64,000 nucleotides of DNA from Amaranthus tricolor (Eukaryota; Streptophyta; Magnoliopsida; Caryophyllales; Amaranthaceae), in the NCBI RefSeq assembly GCF_026212465.1, contig NC_080052.1, forward strand, positions 9,393,033 through 9,457,032, in the 5' to 3' direction. The position numbers and the translations under genes were made by a program. The notes beneath the pieces were generated by a model. The model was not told where the DNA came from and searched no databases. It saw only the letters and a list, made by a program, of their open reading frames with translations. How positions within the stretch are numbered: the stretch's first letter is position 1; each line of letters opens with the position of its first letter. Shown here piece by piece: positions 1 to 12,000 of this stretch.

Positions 1-132
1 TATTGCAGGATTTGAGGTCTCATCAGCGGAAGGATCATAAACATTTTCAGCATATTGATGGTTGTACCCGATTACACCTATCTCCAGGTATTTTAAGTGT
101 CTTTTGCACTTCCTCGTTTCATTACCGGAACA
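1..132 (+). mobile_element. 3' end of the 5' LTR of a non-autonomous LTR element (LARD-like)
   Basis: Positions 1-132 are nearly identical to 6655-6786, and both copies end in CA after a TTCATTACC tract. At 132 the sequence passes directly into a primer-binding-site-like stretch. At 6786 it passes into an AT microsatellite. This is the arrangement expected of the 3' ends of a 5' LTR and a 3' LTR of one element. The rest of this LTR lies outside the window. Confidence 0.75.
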
Positions 133-736
133 GTTTGGCGCCGTCTGTGGGGATAACAAACATAAAAGTCATGTCTCCCTTAAAAATACATTGATTCAAT
201 ATAATAAATATTATCGGTTAAACTTTAAAAAATTACCATTATTTCTCCTAACCTCAAAAATATTCATTTTATCCCTTTGGCATTCACCTGTTGGAAACGG
301 CATGCACATTGAAAGCCATCATATTATTTTTTGGATAAATGGTATTGGAGGAAATGGTGAGAAATACACTTGTTGGAAAAATAGCTTAGAAACGGTTATT
401 AGCCCAATACCCACAACCTTAATCTTATCTCTTTCAAAACTCCTCATTTTACTAACCAAACCCAATGCCCAGTAACTACCATTGGGGCGGGCCCATCGCC
501 GGCGGTATACTCGCTTCGGTATTTAGCCAAATCCAAAGAAAATTTTATCTGGCAAATGATGCTAATGATGAAAATAGGTGATTGATTATAGGTAATTTAT
601 CTCAAATTCTGAGATATTTGGAGAAAAAAATAGGTAGTGACTCATTTTGATGCAAAAAGAGTAATGAACGAGTGTTGTTTACAAAGGGATTTATGATTTC
701 AATTACTACCAAATTTTAACATTAATCAATTTCTTT

Positions 737-1036
737 CTAAACTTGCTTTGAAGAGTCAACCAAATCCAACCAAACTAAGATTCTCTCAAAGTTTGGCAGA
801 TATTTGATCAAATAATAGAAAGACTTTGTATTCTGATTAATTAAGTTCATTATCAAAACTATGACCCTACAAATTAAAGAATTCCGACAAATGAAATCAT
901 CCAAATCCTCCAATGTATCCCCTCGGATCTGTTTCAAATTAAGCTTCGCAATCTCAGTTAATCCTCGAAACGAAATATTTCTGAATCCGACGTCGTTTTC
1001 ATCATTAAGCGTGTTTGCCATATGCAAGTAAATCAA
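737..1036 (-). other. Unrecognised 99-codon open frame inside the LARD, possible captured gene fragment
   Basis: An open frame from ATG at 1036 to 737 gives 99 residues, and the frame also stays open for a little upstream of that ATG. The composition looks protein-like: mixed charged and hydrophobic residues with a run such as LNLKQIRGDTLEDLDDF. I do not recognise the family, and there is no retroelement motif. It may be a fragment of a host gene carried by the non-autonomous element, or chance. There is no upstream promoter or splice evidence. Confidence 0.2.
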
Positions 1037-1749
1037 GTCAGAGACTTTCTGAGGAGCAACAGATACATGATCAAGAAATAATCAATCACTTAAATAGATT
1101 ATAATAAAATATGAATCTGAAAAGAGTTTATGTTCAATTGAGGATGTGTAGGAAGAAATGGAAGTCACAATCAAATCAGAATATGAGGGCCAAGCAAATC
1201 ATTTCAAGTGTTTTCCATTATTCGAGAATAAAAAATCGGATTAGTATTTGCTATTTCTTTTGCTGGTTGGTTTATAAAAAACGTCCAAGTTAATATTTGG
1301 ATCGTCCTTTGAAATCTCCTTGCATTGCAAGCTATCGAAGTGAAATAACCGTCTTTGGGCATTATTGTATTTTTAATATACATTAGAATGGTAAGAACAT
1401 CATACCAAACTTTTTTATACTTTATAGTCATAAGAAATTAGCAATTGACAAGGACACTCAGTGCCAACTTGTTGATCACCAATTTTATTCTTATTCTTGG
1501 TTAATGAAGGAATTAAATTTAGGTTTGTCATCCATTTAACCAAATTTTCCATAATCTTCATTAACCAAGAATTTATGCTTGAAAATGGGAGATCCTTACT
1601 TGAGGATCATATCTCAGACATATACCCCACCAAAACCTGACATACTCAAGAAAGAAACAATTGGGCTATTTATCATTGTTTTTCAAAGTGGGTACTAATG
1701 CCTCACATCAAAACCTATTCACTATCAGATAAAAGGGTTTTATATGAAA

Positions 1750-1925
1750 GTAGTCTATTCGATTTGATGCACCTTCTAAAGCGTTATTAGATCCATAGAA
1801 CGTTTCCAAACCAATTTCAACTGACTAAAAAATTCAGTCCAATGTTGAAGGTCGGTTTGATGCACTATCTAAAGGATTAAATGACCCGTAGAACGTTTCC
1901 AAACTAGCTGCAACTAAGTGGTTTC
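1750..1925 (+). repeat. Two diverged tandem copies of about 90-100 bp
   Basis: Both copies contain TTTGATGCAC, a tract like TCTAAAG, then a CATAGAACGTTTCCAAAC or CGTAGAACGTTTCCAAAC block followed by CAACT. They lie head to tail in the internal part of the LARD-like element. Confidence 0.6.
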
Positions 1926-1949
1926 GGTCAAAAAAAAAAATCAGTCCAA

Positions 1950-2172
1950 ATACTGTCCAATTCAATGTATTGGTTGCATCTGGGTATGATCTGAAAGTGG
2001 TTCAAACTATTTGCATTGGATCCCTGGAAAACTACCTATATTTCAATGTATTGGCTGGATCTGGGTATGATCTGGCAGTGGTTCAAAAATCAAACTATCT
2101 ACATTGGATTCCTGGAAAACTACCTACATTGATTGTAGTGGTTGGATCCGAAAATGATCTGACAGTGGTTTA
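1950..2172 (+). repeat. Three tandem copies of a repeat of about 70 bp
   Basis: Each copy contains a TTCAATGTATTGG-like start, GGATCTGGGTATGATCTG or a variant, and GTGGTTCAA. The first two also carry CCTGGAAAACTACCTA between units. The third copy is the most diverged. Short tandem arrays are common in the untranslated parts of large plant LTR elements. Confidence 0.65.
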
Positions 2173-2988
2173 ACCATCCACTCGCAAAAGAACAATCTTA
2201 AGTAACTCGATACATGGAGCAAAATCATCACCATCGCCTTTTAATGAAATGCTACATAAACGATGCAAATCTTTGATTAGTATTGCCAAGTGAAGAATAT
2301 GTTATATTAATTTGATGATGATCATACGGTTATTCTTGCTTTTATTTATCAACATATATCGGGTGTTTTATATTTGTTATATACTTATATTCATGGGTCA
2401 ACATGAAAAGTGATGGAGTATGATATTGACACATATTGGAAGAATATTATATTATTTCTGCATGGGAATTCAATACTTCAGCATTATTATTCGTATTATA
2501 TTGGGTCTTACTTACATGTGGTTTTCAATGATGAATGTATACAATCATCTGAGCTTTCACCTGGTTTGAAAGACATATTATTATTATTGAAGTCCCAAAA
2601 CATGGGCATCATTTATTATATTATGGAATCATCTGAGCATTCAAGTAGTTTGAAGTCATATTATTACTGAAGTCCCAACACGTGGGCGTTCTTTGTCATA
2701 TTATGGAATCATTTAAGCTTTCAACTAGTTTGAAAGTCATATTATTATTGAAGTCCCAAAATGATTAATTTTGGGCGATATTTTCCAAGTATTTATCTTA
2801 ATTATCAAACTTTCACCTAGTTTGAAAGTGAAATCCTTGCGAGTGTCACCTAGCTTGGTAACTCGGACTCTTATTAAGCCCCAAAACGAGTGATTTTGGG
2901 CGTTATTTCTCAATATATTCATAGCGAGTATCACCTAGCTTGATAACTCGATCACTTATTAAGCGGACCTATGTCCGATCAGTATATT

Positions 2989-5636
2989 TGTAACGGCCCG
3001 GTTAAAGTGACCCGGAAAATCATGTAAAAACATGAATCCGGTTCACTTACGGACACAAATAAACACATCCTTACTCGGATCGTCAACGTTCCAACGGTAA
3101 AGGAATATGGTCAACAAAGAAAACAGCGCCAAACAAAACAAAACCAGACAAAACCGCGGAAGTCTTTACATACAACTCGAGAGCCCACCGGCCTCTAGAC
3201 TAGCTAAAAGTTGTATTATTAAAAAGAAAACATCATAAACTTTGTTTACATAAACTGAGGTATTTAGACTCATTACAAAGTAGGTCTAGACTTGATAGTT
3301 ACGGGTTCTAAGCTGAATCCTCACTCCAGCCCCCTCCTGCAGTTAACCTGCTGCACGTCATATGATAACACGTAGCAGGTTCCAAAGAACAACCAATACA
3401 CGTCAGAGACTTCATACATATACAAAACAGGTTGAATACAAGCATTGTGTTTACCCTAGCATGCAAAGGCTCTATTATGTAATCTTTATTCATTATTTCC
3501 AAACCTTGTAACGTTGCCCGTCCTGTTCGGGTCGTACAAGTCATATTTCAAATTTGTTTGGTGGAATACACTTGGGAGAGCAAATCCCAAGGCAACCACC
3601 TACCTAAGACGTTGCCCGTCCTGTTCGGGTCGCCAAAGGCTAAGTATGCATACCCCCATGGTGACCATAAAGATCCCTGAATGCCATGGGAAAAATAGTT
3701 GATAGTTTTCCAATTTATTTGTTAACCCTTTTGGGTAACATATCCATAGATTCTCAATTTCGACATAATTATTTCATATTATTTGAGGTGTCTAATCCTT
3801 ATGTGATTACAATGCCTTGATTAGGAATAAAACAACATTACTTGCACAACCATATAAACAGTATGGTCTAAGCGTGTACCTTTAAACACTGCAAATCCAA
3901 ACGACGTTTAAGCACGACAGGAATTTCACCCTCTTATGAATCGAGGTCCTAATTAACAAACACACAGAACGACCACGTTTAATAACGGGTTTACACACAC
4001 AATCCACTCCATACTACTAAAATATCACAAAAACTTGATAATTTCAAATGTTTTCATCCAACTCATGATTGCTCCAAAATTCCCATTCTGACCAGAAACT
4101 TTTATGGCCAAATCGGACAGTTTAGAAAATTCAAATTAAAAATCCGACTTCACCGCTGCGTCCGGAACGCATCAATTACCTTGGGTACCAATTTTCATAA
4201 TTTCTAGCATCCGATTACTATTTTTAATTATTTTAAGCGTTTTAACGAGTTTTAAAGCGCATCGATTAGATAAAACAACAACGAAACACACCCAACACTC
4301 GGATCGGGGCGCCACTACCGAGGCAGCAGCTGCTGTCCGAAACTCCTTCTACTTAAATTATTTTTATTTTATATATATTTTTTTCTATTTAAATTATTTA
4401 ATCCTTTTTAAATCTCCATACCAAAATACACCTAACCAAAAATCGAATTTACATTTTACTAAGATAAAACAAATAAAACCAAATCTCCTATCACACAATC
4501 CACTTGATATTTCCACACATCTAACAATACATCGAATCCCATCAACGATCTAAACCATCATCAAAACATAAACTAACAACTTTAGTCATACTCATCCTCA
4601 AGATCTTCAAGAACATTTAAAATTTCATAACCATGATAAGTAAATTAAATATTTGATCCTCTTATCAAATTTAAATTTTGTAGAGAATCATAAACCAACA
4701 TTTTTTTTATTTTAAACCGAACATATATATATAAGGTCAATCCTTTAAACAAATCAAATTTTGTTAAAGGATTTGTAAACTCATGGATACTTACATCACT
4801 TAATCCATACACTTAAAATTTCATCTAACAAACTAAAATCTTGTTAGAGAAATATAAATCGTAAAATAAATTCAATTTAACATTTGAATAGACTTTATTC
4901 TTATAACAAATTTAAACTTTGTTAAAGAATGTAAATCAAGGAAAATTTTGCATAACAGAAATATGATTTAACCCTTTTAACAAATCAATTTTATCAAAGG
5001 ATTATTAAAGAAAACTTATATAAAATACTCAATCCTCCTAATAAGTCATAGGATATCATCATATTGAAAGAAATATTATATAATCTCATACTAGAATTTC
5101 TTATAAATAAAATTTATAAATAACAACTCAACTTACTTACCCTTTGATTTGAAGATTGGATTGAACAAAGTTTTTTTTTTTTTTCTTGAATACCGAAACA
5201 AGAGCAAGAAAAGAGGAAATTTTTCTGAATTTTGTTCACTTTGAAAGCTTAGGAAAAGTGAGGAAACTCAAATGATGCTTAAGGATTAATAGGCACTTAA
5301 GAGGTGAGCTTAATGTGCCATAATACTCACTTATGAGAGGAGTTACAAACTCCTCCCATTCCTCCTCACCACAACCGGCCACCCCTTCACTCCCCTCTCA
5401 ATTTTTATTTTTTTTTTTATTTAATTTAATTAATTAATTAAGTCATTATTATATTATTGTTAAAATAGAAAGAACCGTTACGCGATAGCCTCGTACGCGA
5501 TAAAACTCGTTACCGTTAAAATTTAACTCACTTTATTTCTTAAAATTATCTATGTGGAATAATATAATTTAATAATACGTATTTATTTTATTTTATTATA
5601 TTATTTCTTAAACCCGATAAATTACGGGGTGTTACA
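2989..5636. mobile_element. Solo LTR, 2648 bp, with perfect 5-bp target duplication ATATT
   Basis: It starts TGTAACGGCCCGG and ends CGGGGTGTTACA, that is TG...CA with the TGTAACA-type ends of large plant Gypsy LTRs. ATATT is present on both sides (2984-2988 and 5637-5641). There is no internal domain, primer site or coding frame, so this is a solo LTR left by recombination between two LTRs. Read on the minus strand it begins TGTAACACCCCGTAATTTATC, the usual start of this LTR class, so minus is the likelier orientation. The host sequence is the 3' LTR of the LARD-like element. Confidence 0.85.
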
Positions 5637-5844
5637 ATATTCATTAATGTTTTCGAAGGATTCACCTAGTATGATTCCTTATCTAAGTCCCGGGTGATTG
5701 ACGGCTGGGCAATGCGGACCTATGTCCGATCCAAATATTCCTTAAATGTGGACTTATGTTTGATCCGAATATTCACCAATGCTTTCGAAGGATTCATCTA
5801 GTATGATTCCTTATCTAAGTCCCAGGTGATTGACTGCCAGGCCA

Positions 5845-5935
5845 TATCGTCATATAAAGCTCAAATGTCGAATCATCATATCAGGCTCAAATGCCGAATC
5901 ATCATATCAGGCTCTAAAGTCGAATCATCAAAAGT
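5845..5935 (+). repeat. Three short tandem repeats of about 26 bp
   Basis: Units share the pattern CTCAAATGYCGAATCATCAT followed by ATCAGG, with small changes. They sit in the 3' LTR of the LARD-like element just downstream of the nested solo LTR. Confidence 0.7.
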
Positions 5936-6786
5936 GGCCCAAAGGCCAAATATTTATAATTCATGGGGCTTCCACCATCATGGGCCCATCGAGGCAAGAA
6001 TTCGAAGTTTATCTTATTCGGACCTTATTGCATGGTTTCTTCCGAATATTTATTCGATCTGCATCACAGGTATGATTTTTTCTGCATAAAGACTGATACC
6101 CTCGCCACATTAAATTCCCTCATCTCTCGCTCTTTATGCGTGGGGCTAATGTTATGGGGTCAATAATAACACATTTAGTCAAACCCTAACTACCTCTTTT
6201 GTGCACTACTATCACTACTCTTAGTCACTTCCTAAAATAACTCCCCATTATTCCCACATCTACAAACATTATGTTCATGATCATCCCATGATCAAGTAAC
6301 CACATTTAGTGTCCTTATCAGAAATTGCTATAAATATGTCATGAAACTACATAAAATGGCAGACAATTCTACTCTTCTACATTCAATTTATTTTACCAAA
6401 AATACTTCCTTCAATCATTTAATTAGAAAGAAAGTTTATATATTCCTACCATTACTCCACAAAAATGACACTACCCTCCTACTTACAATCTATATTCTTG
6501 ATCAAATATTCCTTCAATTGATCTGAACTCATCCTACAATCCGTTAATCTTGTATTCATTCATTATCATATATTCATTACTTTCTGTCTCTCGATCTGAC
6601 TTGAGCGTCGGAAGGGTTTTCCGGGAAATAACCCCCCGGACAAGGCTAACGTTGTATTGCAGGATTTGAGGTCTCATCAGCGGAAGGATCATAAACATTT
6701 TCAGCATATTGATGGTTGTACCCGATTACACCAATCTCCAGGTATTTTAAGTGTCTTTTGCACTTCCTCGTTTCATTACCGAAACA

Positions 6787-7099
<313 letters not shown>

Positions 7100-7559
7100 G
7101 TCCTCAACATTAAGAAGAGTACAAGACATACACATAACCTTGAGTTTACAAGTGTTATTAAACAAAGATTACAAGCTCTTCTTTATATCTTTTATTATCG
7201 TTTCTTTGTTCTCATTTTATTAGTAAGAGAAGTAATGCCTCTTAGGTAAAACTTATTAGATGTTTTTTGTTTGAGTTGAGTTTTATCTTTTATTAAAAAG
7301 TAAATGTTAGATGTTCTTCTGAGGAAGAACAAATGGGTGTTTTGTCTAAAATTTTATTGCTTAATTTTATTCAGCATAAAATCTTTTGTAGAAAGAATTC
7401 TTTTAAAGTTGGTAAGAAAAATAAAAAAACGGGTAAACTCTCTATCACGAGAGTTTTCGATTTCTTATCGAACCTTCAACATATTCAAAAAGCAAAATCA
7501 ATAATACGAGGATTTTTGATTCCATAATCATTTGCAAGCCTTAGTAAAAGTTCAAAGCC

Positions 7560-7870
7560 CTTATAAAAAGCGCTCAAGAAGTCTACTAAGACTGTTAATA
7601 AAGACTCTTTCAACAATATTACATCTTCTCATTTTAGTGAAATATCATACTTAATAAGCAAGCCTAAGTCCTATGTGGGTTGAAGCAATGACAAAAGAAT
7701 TGCAAGCCTTTCAACAAAACCAAATATAGACAATAGCTACTTTACCTAAAGGCAAAAAGGCCATTGAAAGTAAGTAAGTTTATAAAGTAATTTTTTAGGT
7801 TGATGGTAATATTTAATAAGTTTTAAGGCTAGGCTTATAACCAAAGGATAAAATCCATATTGACTTTGAG
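7560..7870 (+). pseudogene. Degenerate Copia reverse transcriptase fragment
   Basis: Around 7690-7790 the plus strand reads, with stops, as MTKELQAFQQNQ, then TIATLPKGKKAIESK, then VYKV. This is the entry to the Ty1/Copia reverse transcriptase domain, whose family pattern is a glutamate/glutamine-rich AMxxEL block, TLPPGKKAIGSKWVYK and then KARLVAKG. The tryptophan of SKW is a stop here, and further stops and shifts follow. No LTRs or other domains are visible nearby, so it is an old isolated remnant. Confidence 0.7.
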
Positions 7871-7912
7871 AAAACATATGATATTCTCTGTTGTAAGGAT
7901 AACAACAATAAA

Positions 7913-8060
7913 CACTACAAAAAAAAAGGTTCAATTGTGACACAATATTTTTCACACTTCATTAAAATGTCACCATTTTTAGAGCATTATCCTTATATTT
8001 CAATCTTAATTTATGACACTTCCTAAAAGTGTAACCAAATAATTTGGGAGTAAATCTCAT
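7913..8060 (+). mobile_element. Possible CACTA-type transposon end
   Basis: CACTACAAAAAAAAAGG is followed by subterminal text with GTGACAC, GTCACC and TGACAC motifs. That is the appearance of plant CACTA (En/Spm) termini. I could not find a matching inverted end or a 3-bp target duplication nearby, so this may be a truncated end or coincidence. Confidence 0.35.
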
Positions 8061-8277
8061 GTGCAACCATTGTACCTATGCTACCAATCCAAAATTCTAA
8101 CCCAATAGTTTTTAATGTTATTAACATCATACTCCAAAGTTTTTAATGTCTTTCCAAGGCCTAAAATGCTCATCCCAATAATTAAAAATAATTAATCTAA
8201 GTAGTAAAGGAACATTTCAAGGCTTAACTTCAACATCCTACTATAATGATTTATATGTCTATTACAAATCTTAAAAT

Positions 8278-9396
8278 GTACTCCCTTTGAGTGGTGGACC
8301 TAGTTAAGGTGATGAGGTTGCATATGAAACCCCATAAAAAAGTTCAAGAAAGTAGTACCTAGGTCTTGAACCCATGACCTATTGCTAAACATGAATAATT
8401 AATCTCACTTACATAACACTGACTACAACATTCACAATTGTTAATTTATAATTTTAACATAATTAATACTACTTTTTAAGAGCAAATACAATTAATGACT
8501 ATAAAGAAAGGAAATAAATAACTATTAGTTTCCTTACTCGTCCTATTTTCTACTCTTCTTCCTCCTAATCTCTGTTTCGAAATTCTCAAGTACTTTTGTG
8601 GTCGCCTTGTCGCTTGCCTGTGGCCTGCCTACAACCACTATTGCCCACACTACCGCCGCCGCCACTGCATCATTGTTGTCGTCAGTCCACAACCCCACAA
8701 TTCAATCCCCGATATTTATATTAGGTAAAATTATTGAAATTTCAATTAGAATTTAGAACTATTAAATATTTTATAGTGAATTTGAGTATGATTTGATTTG
8801 GGTAAATTTTAATTTGCTTTAAATTATGATAAAATTAATTTTATTTGGGTATTATTGTTTAAAATTAGAATTTTAATTTTCTTTAAATTATGATAATTTC
8901 AATTTTATTTGCTTTAAATTATAATAATTTCAATTTAGAATTAGAATTTGTATTTGTATTTGTATTTGTGTATAATTTCATGAATAACATTAAAAATCAT
9001 TCATTTTAATTAACTTATAAAGTATCAAATTTATGTTGAGTTTCTTTGTTTATGTTGTAGTCTTTCAAGTTATGCTTTACTATGGAAAACAATAAGCTTT
9101 TATTAAGCTCACAAGCCCATATTTCAAATCCTAAGTCCGCCACTGTGGCCCTTTGTCCCATTTAATTAATTTGCACCACTTTTCATATTAGTTTGTCTCC
9201 GTCATATTGCACCATTTTTTGGCAATAATCCCACTCTTTATTTTAATCTCATTTACAAATCTATTATCTCTCTTCATCTTAACCAGTCATTTTAATCATC
9301 ATTTATTTTTTGTCTTATTCTCCAACCCAATTCGCACTCCACTAAATTTCAGTGAAAAAGTATTAGGTGCGTTCTCATAAGGACGAATGGAGTATA
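8278..9396. mobile_element. MITE with ACTCCCTTTG-type end, interrupted by a second element
   Basis: TACTCCCTTTG at 8278 and the stretch from 9154 (CCCTTTGTCCCATTTAATT) look like one MITE end split in two. The opposite end is GGACGAATGGAGTAT at about 9381-9395. Plant MITEs of this class start CTCCCTCCGTCCC. About 0.86 kb lies between the two halves and is annotated separately. Together the halves would form a MITE of roughly 250 bp. Confidence 0.55.
8289..9146. mobile_element. Non-autonomous DNA element with CAGTGGCGGA-type inverted ends
   Basis: The left end reads GAGTGGTGGACCTAG and the right end, reverse complemented, reads CAGTGGCGGACTTAG. Ends of this kind are widespread in plant genomes on hAT-like non-autonomous elements. 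It is flanked by CCCTTTG on both sides (about 8282-8288 and 9153-9159), though 5 extra bases lie between the right end and that repeat. There is no coding capacity. It sits inside the MITE above. Confidence 0.55.
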
Positions 9397-9690
9397 TTCA
9401 AAAGCTTAAAATGTCCATTACAAGGATTAAAAGGCCTTAACATTCTTTTTCCTAAAGGATTAAGTTTAATATCCAACTCTAAAGTTTAAATCTCTATTAA
9501 AAGGCTTAAAATGTCTATTATAATGATTAAACCTCCCGTTTAAAGCCTTAACCTTCCTTTTTTTTATAAAGACTGAAATTTAACATTCTACTTTAAAGTT
9601 TTTGACGCCTATTCCAAGGAATAAAATTTCAAGGATTAAAATGACAATTTCAAGCCTTAACCTTCATTTTCTAAAGGAAAATTTAATTTA
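9397..9690. other. AT-rich intergenic sequence with a recurring short motif
   Basis: Several partial repeats of a theme like AAGGATTAAAATG with CCTTAAC are scattered from about 8100 to 9660. No gene or element boundaries can be supported. Confidence 0.4.
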
Positions 9691-9702
9691 AAAAACTCAC
9701 CT

Positions 9703-9869
9703 TTCGATTATTTTTTAAAAATCCGACTTTTATACTGCATTTTCTTTTAAAGTACTAACCTCATTAAATTACTTGCAAAATTCAACATTAAACAAATTAA
9801 GAACAAAAAGGTCGAATTTTTAAAAGAAAACGCAGTATAAAAGTCGAATTTTTAAAAAATAATCAAAAT
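9703..9869. repeat. Inverted repeat with arms of about 48 bp
   Basis: The arm at 9703-9750 (including CCGACTTTTATACTGC) is matched in reverse complement by 9821-9869 (including GCAGTATAAAAGTCG). The spacer is about 70 bp. The dyad could form a hairpin and is probably a small foldback or MITE relic. There is no coding content. Confidence 0.75.
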
Positions 9870-9899
9870 GTAAGATTTTTAAAAGACAATGAGCAAAAA

Positions 9900-10495
9900 A
9901 TGAGATTTTGTTTACCGCACTTGTAGGCAAGTCACCGATAAGTTCATGAAAATCTAAAGAAAACATATAGTTTATAAATTTTGTTTATGAGGCAGAGAAT
10001 AGAATTATGTCTAACGCTATTATATATTGAAGTGGCTTTATAACAACTACGCATACTTGACTTAAGAGTTAACAATTGTATCTTCTGATAATCAATTAAT
10101 TTGTTTACATAGCAAAAAAAATCATGTAATAATCGAATTATATATATATAAACATTTAATAAATCAGATGAATTAAATCATACTTTTTCCGTTCCTCTTA
10201 TTTTGTACAAGTTATAAAATAGGTGAAATTTAACGTAACATATGGAGAATGAGACAAAAAGATAAATAAATGATAAAAATGAGTGGTTAAATTGAAAAAA
10301 TATAAATTTATAGATGAGATTAAATGAAAGAAAATAATACTATTACCAAAAAGACATGTTTGTGGTCTATACTCAAATAATAATGTAATAATCTCAATCG
10401 CACGGAATTTGACTTTCTAGTATGAGTGATAAACTATAAATAGTACAAAGTTTTTTGTGACCACAACTAATCCACTCCAATAAAATAATCATAAC
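9900..10495. other. AT-rich intergenic stretch, no gene seen
   Basis: No open frame or motif worth calling. A weak MITE-like segment (about 10180-10350, starting with a TTTTTCCGTTCC tract) is present but its ends cannot be paired. Confidence 0.4.
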
Positions 10496-10498
10496 TTA

Positions 10499-10745
10499 TA
10501 TACTCCCTTCGTTCTCTAATGTTCTTTCTATTTGGAATATTTCATCTTAAAGAGGGGGAAATTTAATTAATCTTTTTCATACATATTTAGAAGATAAAAT
10601 ATATTCATGTGAGATCTGATTAGATTTGTCTTAATGTATAGTATTTTTTATAATTTTTATTATGTGTATTTAAAAATATTTAAATTTAAAATTTAAATTG
10701 AAAATTATGTAAAAAGTAAATAGAAATCACATAATTGAAATCTTC
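10499..10745. mobile_element. Stowaway-like MITE copy, degenerate
   Basis: It opens with ACTCCCTTCGTTCTCTAATG. It contains GTGAGATCTGATTAGATTTG and TTTTTTATAATTTTTATTATG, which match in order the interior of the better preserved copies at 59227-59491 and about 60665-60895. The right terminus is not clear. Confidence 0.5.
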
Positions 10746-12000
10746 AATTGAAGCATCCAAATTGGAAGTGTAAGTGTGAAGCAATATCCAATCCAATATT
10801 CTAATTGCAGTTGGGTCAAAAGTCTAAACCATCATCAAGTGAACCTTCAAAAGAGATAAAGTCCACATCAAAGAAATTAGTAGACATCTGTCTTTTCAAA
10901 GATTTTTATTTTTATAAAATATCATTAGTTTATCATCCTGGAATGCAACTCAGAGTTAGTAATTTTACTATACTTTGCTAAACAATTAAGGGTGTGTTAA
11001 GCTTGAAAAAAATATCTGTTATGCATGCAAATTACAGTCAATAAATAACGGTATTTTTCACGAGTTTTAAGAGATTTCATTTGATATTTTTCAATAAAAT
11101 TATTATATTGTATGTATATAATATGATATGACATTAAAATCAAAAATTAAGGTAGAAAAGAGTATTCTCTTTATAAACATTTATATTTAAAATTGGAAGG
11201 AAATTAAAATCCTCCAATCTTTCATTTTCATCCATACTTCTACCTTCTAAAAATATTTTTATCGAACTAAGCTACAGAGAATTGATTATCATTTGCATCT
11301 TCTGAAAAGTAAATTTAAAAAACATTTTCAAGGAAAAAAAATTCTCTTTAAACTAAGCACCAATCATGTTGTTCTAGAACTTCATTTGAAATTGAGATAA
11401 ACATTGTTTGGTAAATTGTTGACTGGTTTGATTAAGTGAAAATATTGAATGATTTGTTAACTGTTAAGTTAGATGTTTTGAGTCAATCATTATGAAGATA
11501 TTTCGTAAAGTTAATTGATGTATAGTGATTTACTAGAAAAAAAAAAAGAAAGTCAATAAAAAAAATTACTAATAATACTCTTTTAGTTTAGCTATCAAAT
11601 AATTCTTTTGGTTGTTTGGCCGATTAAAATTTAAAAAGTTAAAAGCTAACTAGAAAGTCATTTGTCTAAGACAACCGTGCTTTTTACAAGAAATAATACA
11701 AGGACAAAGAAAATAAAGTGAAAATTCATTTTACTCTCTCTATCCTATTGAATTTGCAACATTTACTTATGATATGGTCTTATTTAATTTGCATTATTTC
11801 TATTTTTAGACAATGATACACCACTTTCTTTTAATCTTATCCATACATTTTAACTCTCTTTTAATTTCTTATACAGAATTCATTTTTTTCATTTTATTAC
11901 CATTTTCTTAAAAATTACTCTCTTTAATACAAATTTAATGGAACAAATAAATATATATAATCACGCTGGCTCCACTAATTGTAACTGTCTCCTTCGATGA
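10746..12000. other. Intergenic DNA downstream of the TIP1-like gene
   Basis: AT-rich, with no supported gene. A pyrimidine-rich block at about 11735-11960 (ACTCTCTCTATCCTATTG and ACTTTCTTTTAATC) resembles a decayed MITE, but no inverted partner is evident. Confidence 0.35.

Larger units (their letters stand above)
133..2300 (+). mobile_element. Internal region of the LARD-like element, no retroviral coding capacity
   Basis: It starts with TGGCGCCGTCTGTGGGGA at about 136-153, just after the LTR. This resembles the plant gypsy primer site of the tRNA-Asp type (TGGCGCCGT then GGGGAT), with mismatches in the middle. No gag, protease, RT or integrase motif is visible in any frame over about 2.2 kb, so the element would need proteins from elsewhere. 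The boundary with the 3' LTR is uncertain, roughly 2290-2420, because the start of the LTR lies outside the window. Tandem repeats fill 1740-2172. Confidence 0.55.
2300..6786 (+). mobile_element. 3' LTR of the LARD-like element, split by a solo LTR
   Basis: The right end is fixed at 6786, where the 5' LTR terminus (1-132) is repeated. A block at about 6580-6660 with CCCCCCGG and a short GTTGTATTGCAGG lead-in looks like R/U5. Before the nested insertion at 2989-5636 the LTR carries repeats with TTTCACCTRGTTTGAAAG (about 2540-2830). After it come two copies of a unit with CGAAGGATTCAYCTAGTATG and GCGGACCTATGTCCGATC. The same GCGGACCTATGTCCGATC precedes the nested insertion, so the two flanks belong to one repeat array. 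The left boundary is an estimate. Confidence 0.55.

Noticed and set aside
3..475. Plus-strand open frames at the window start
   Set aside because: They run through the LTR end and primer site of the LARD element. The same LTR reading recurs at 6657 and is non-coding.
7304..7527. Two overlapping plus-strand frames of 64-66 codons
   Set aside because: No recognisable protein. They lie just upstream of the Copia RT relic and may be decayed parts of it.
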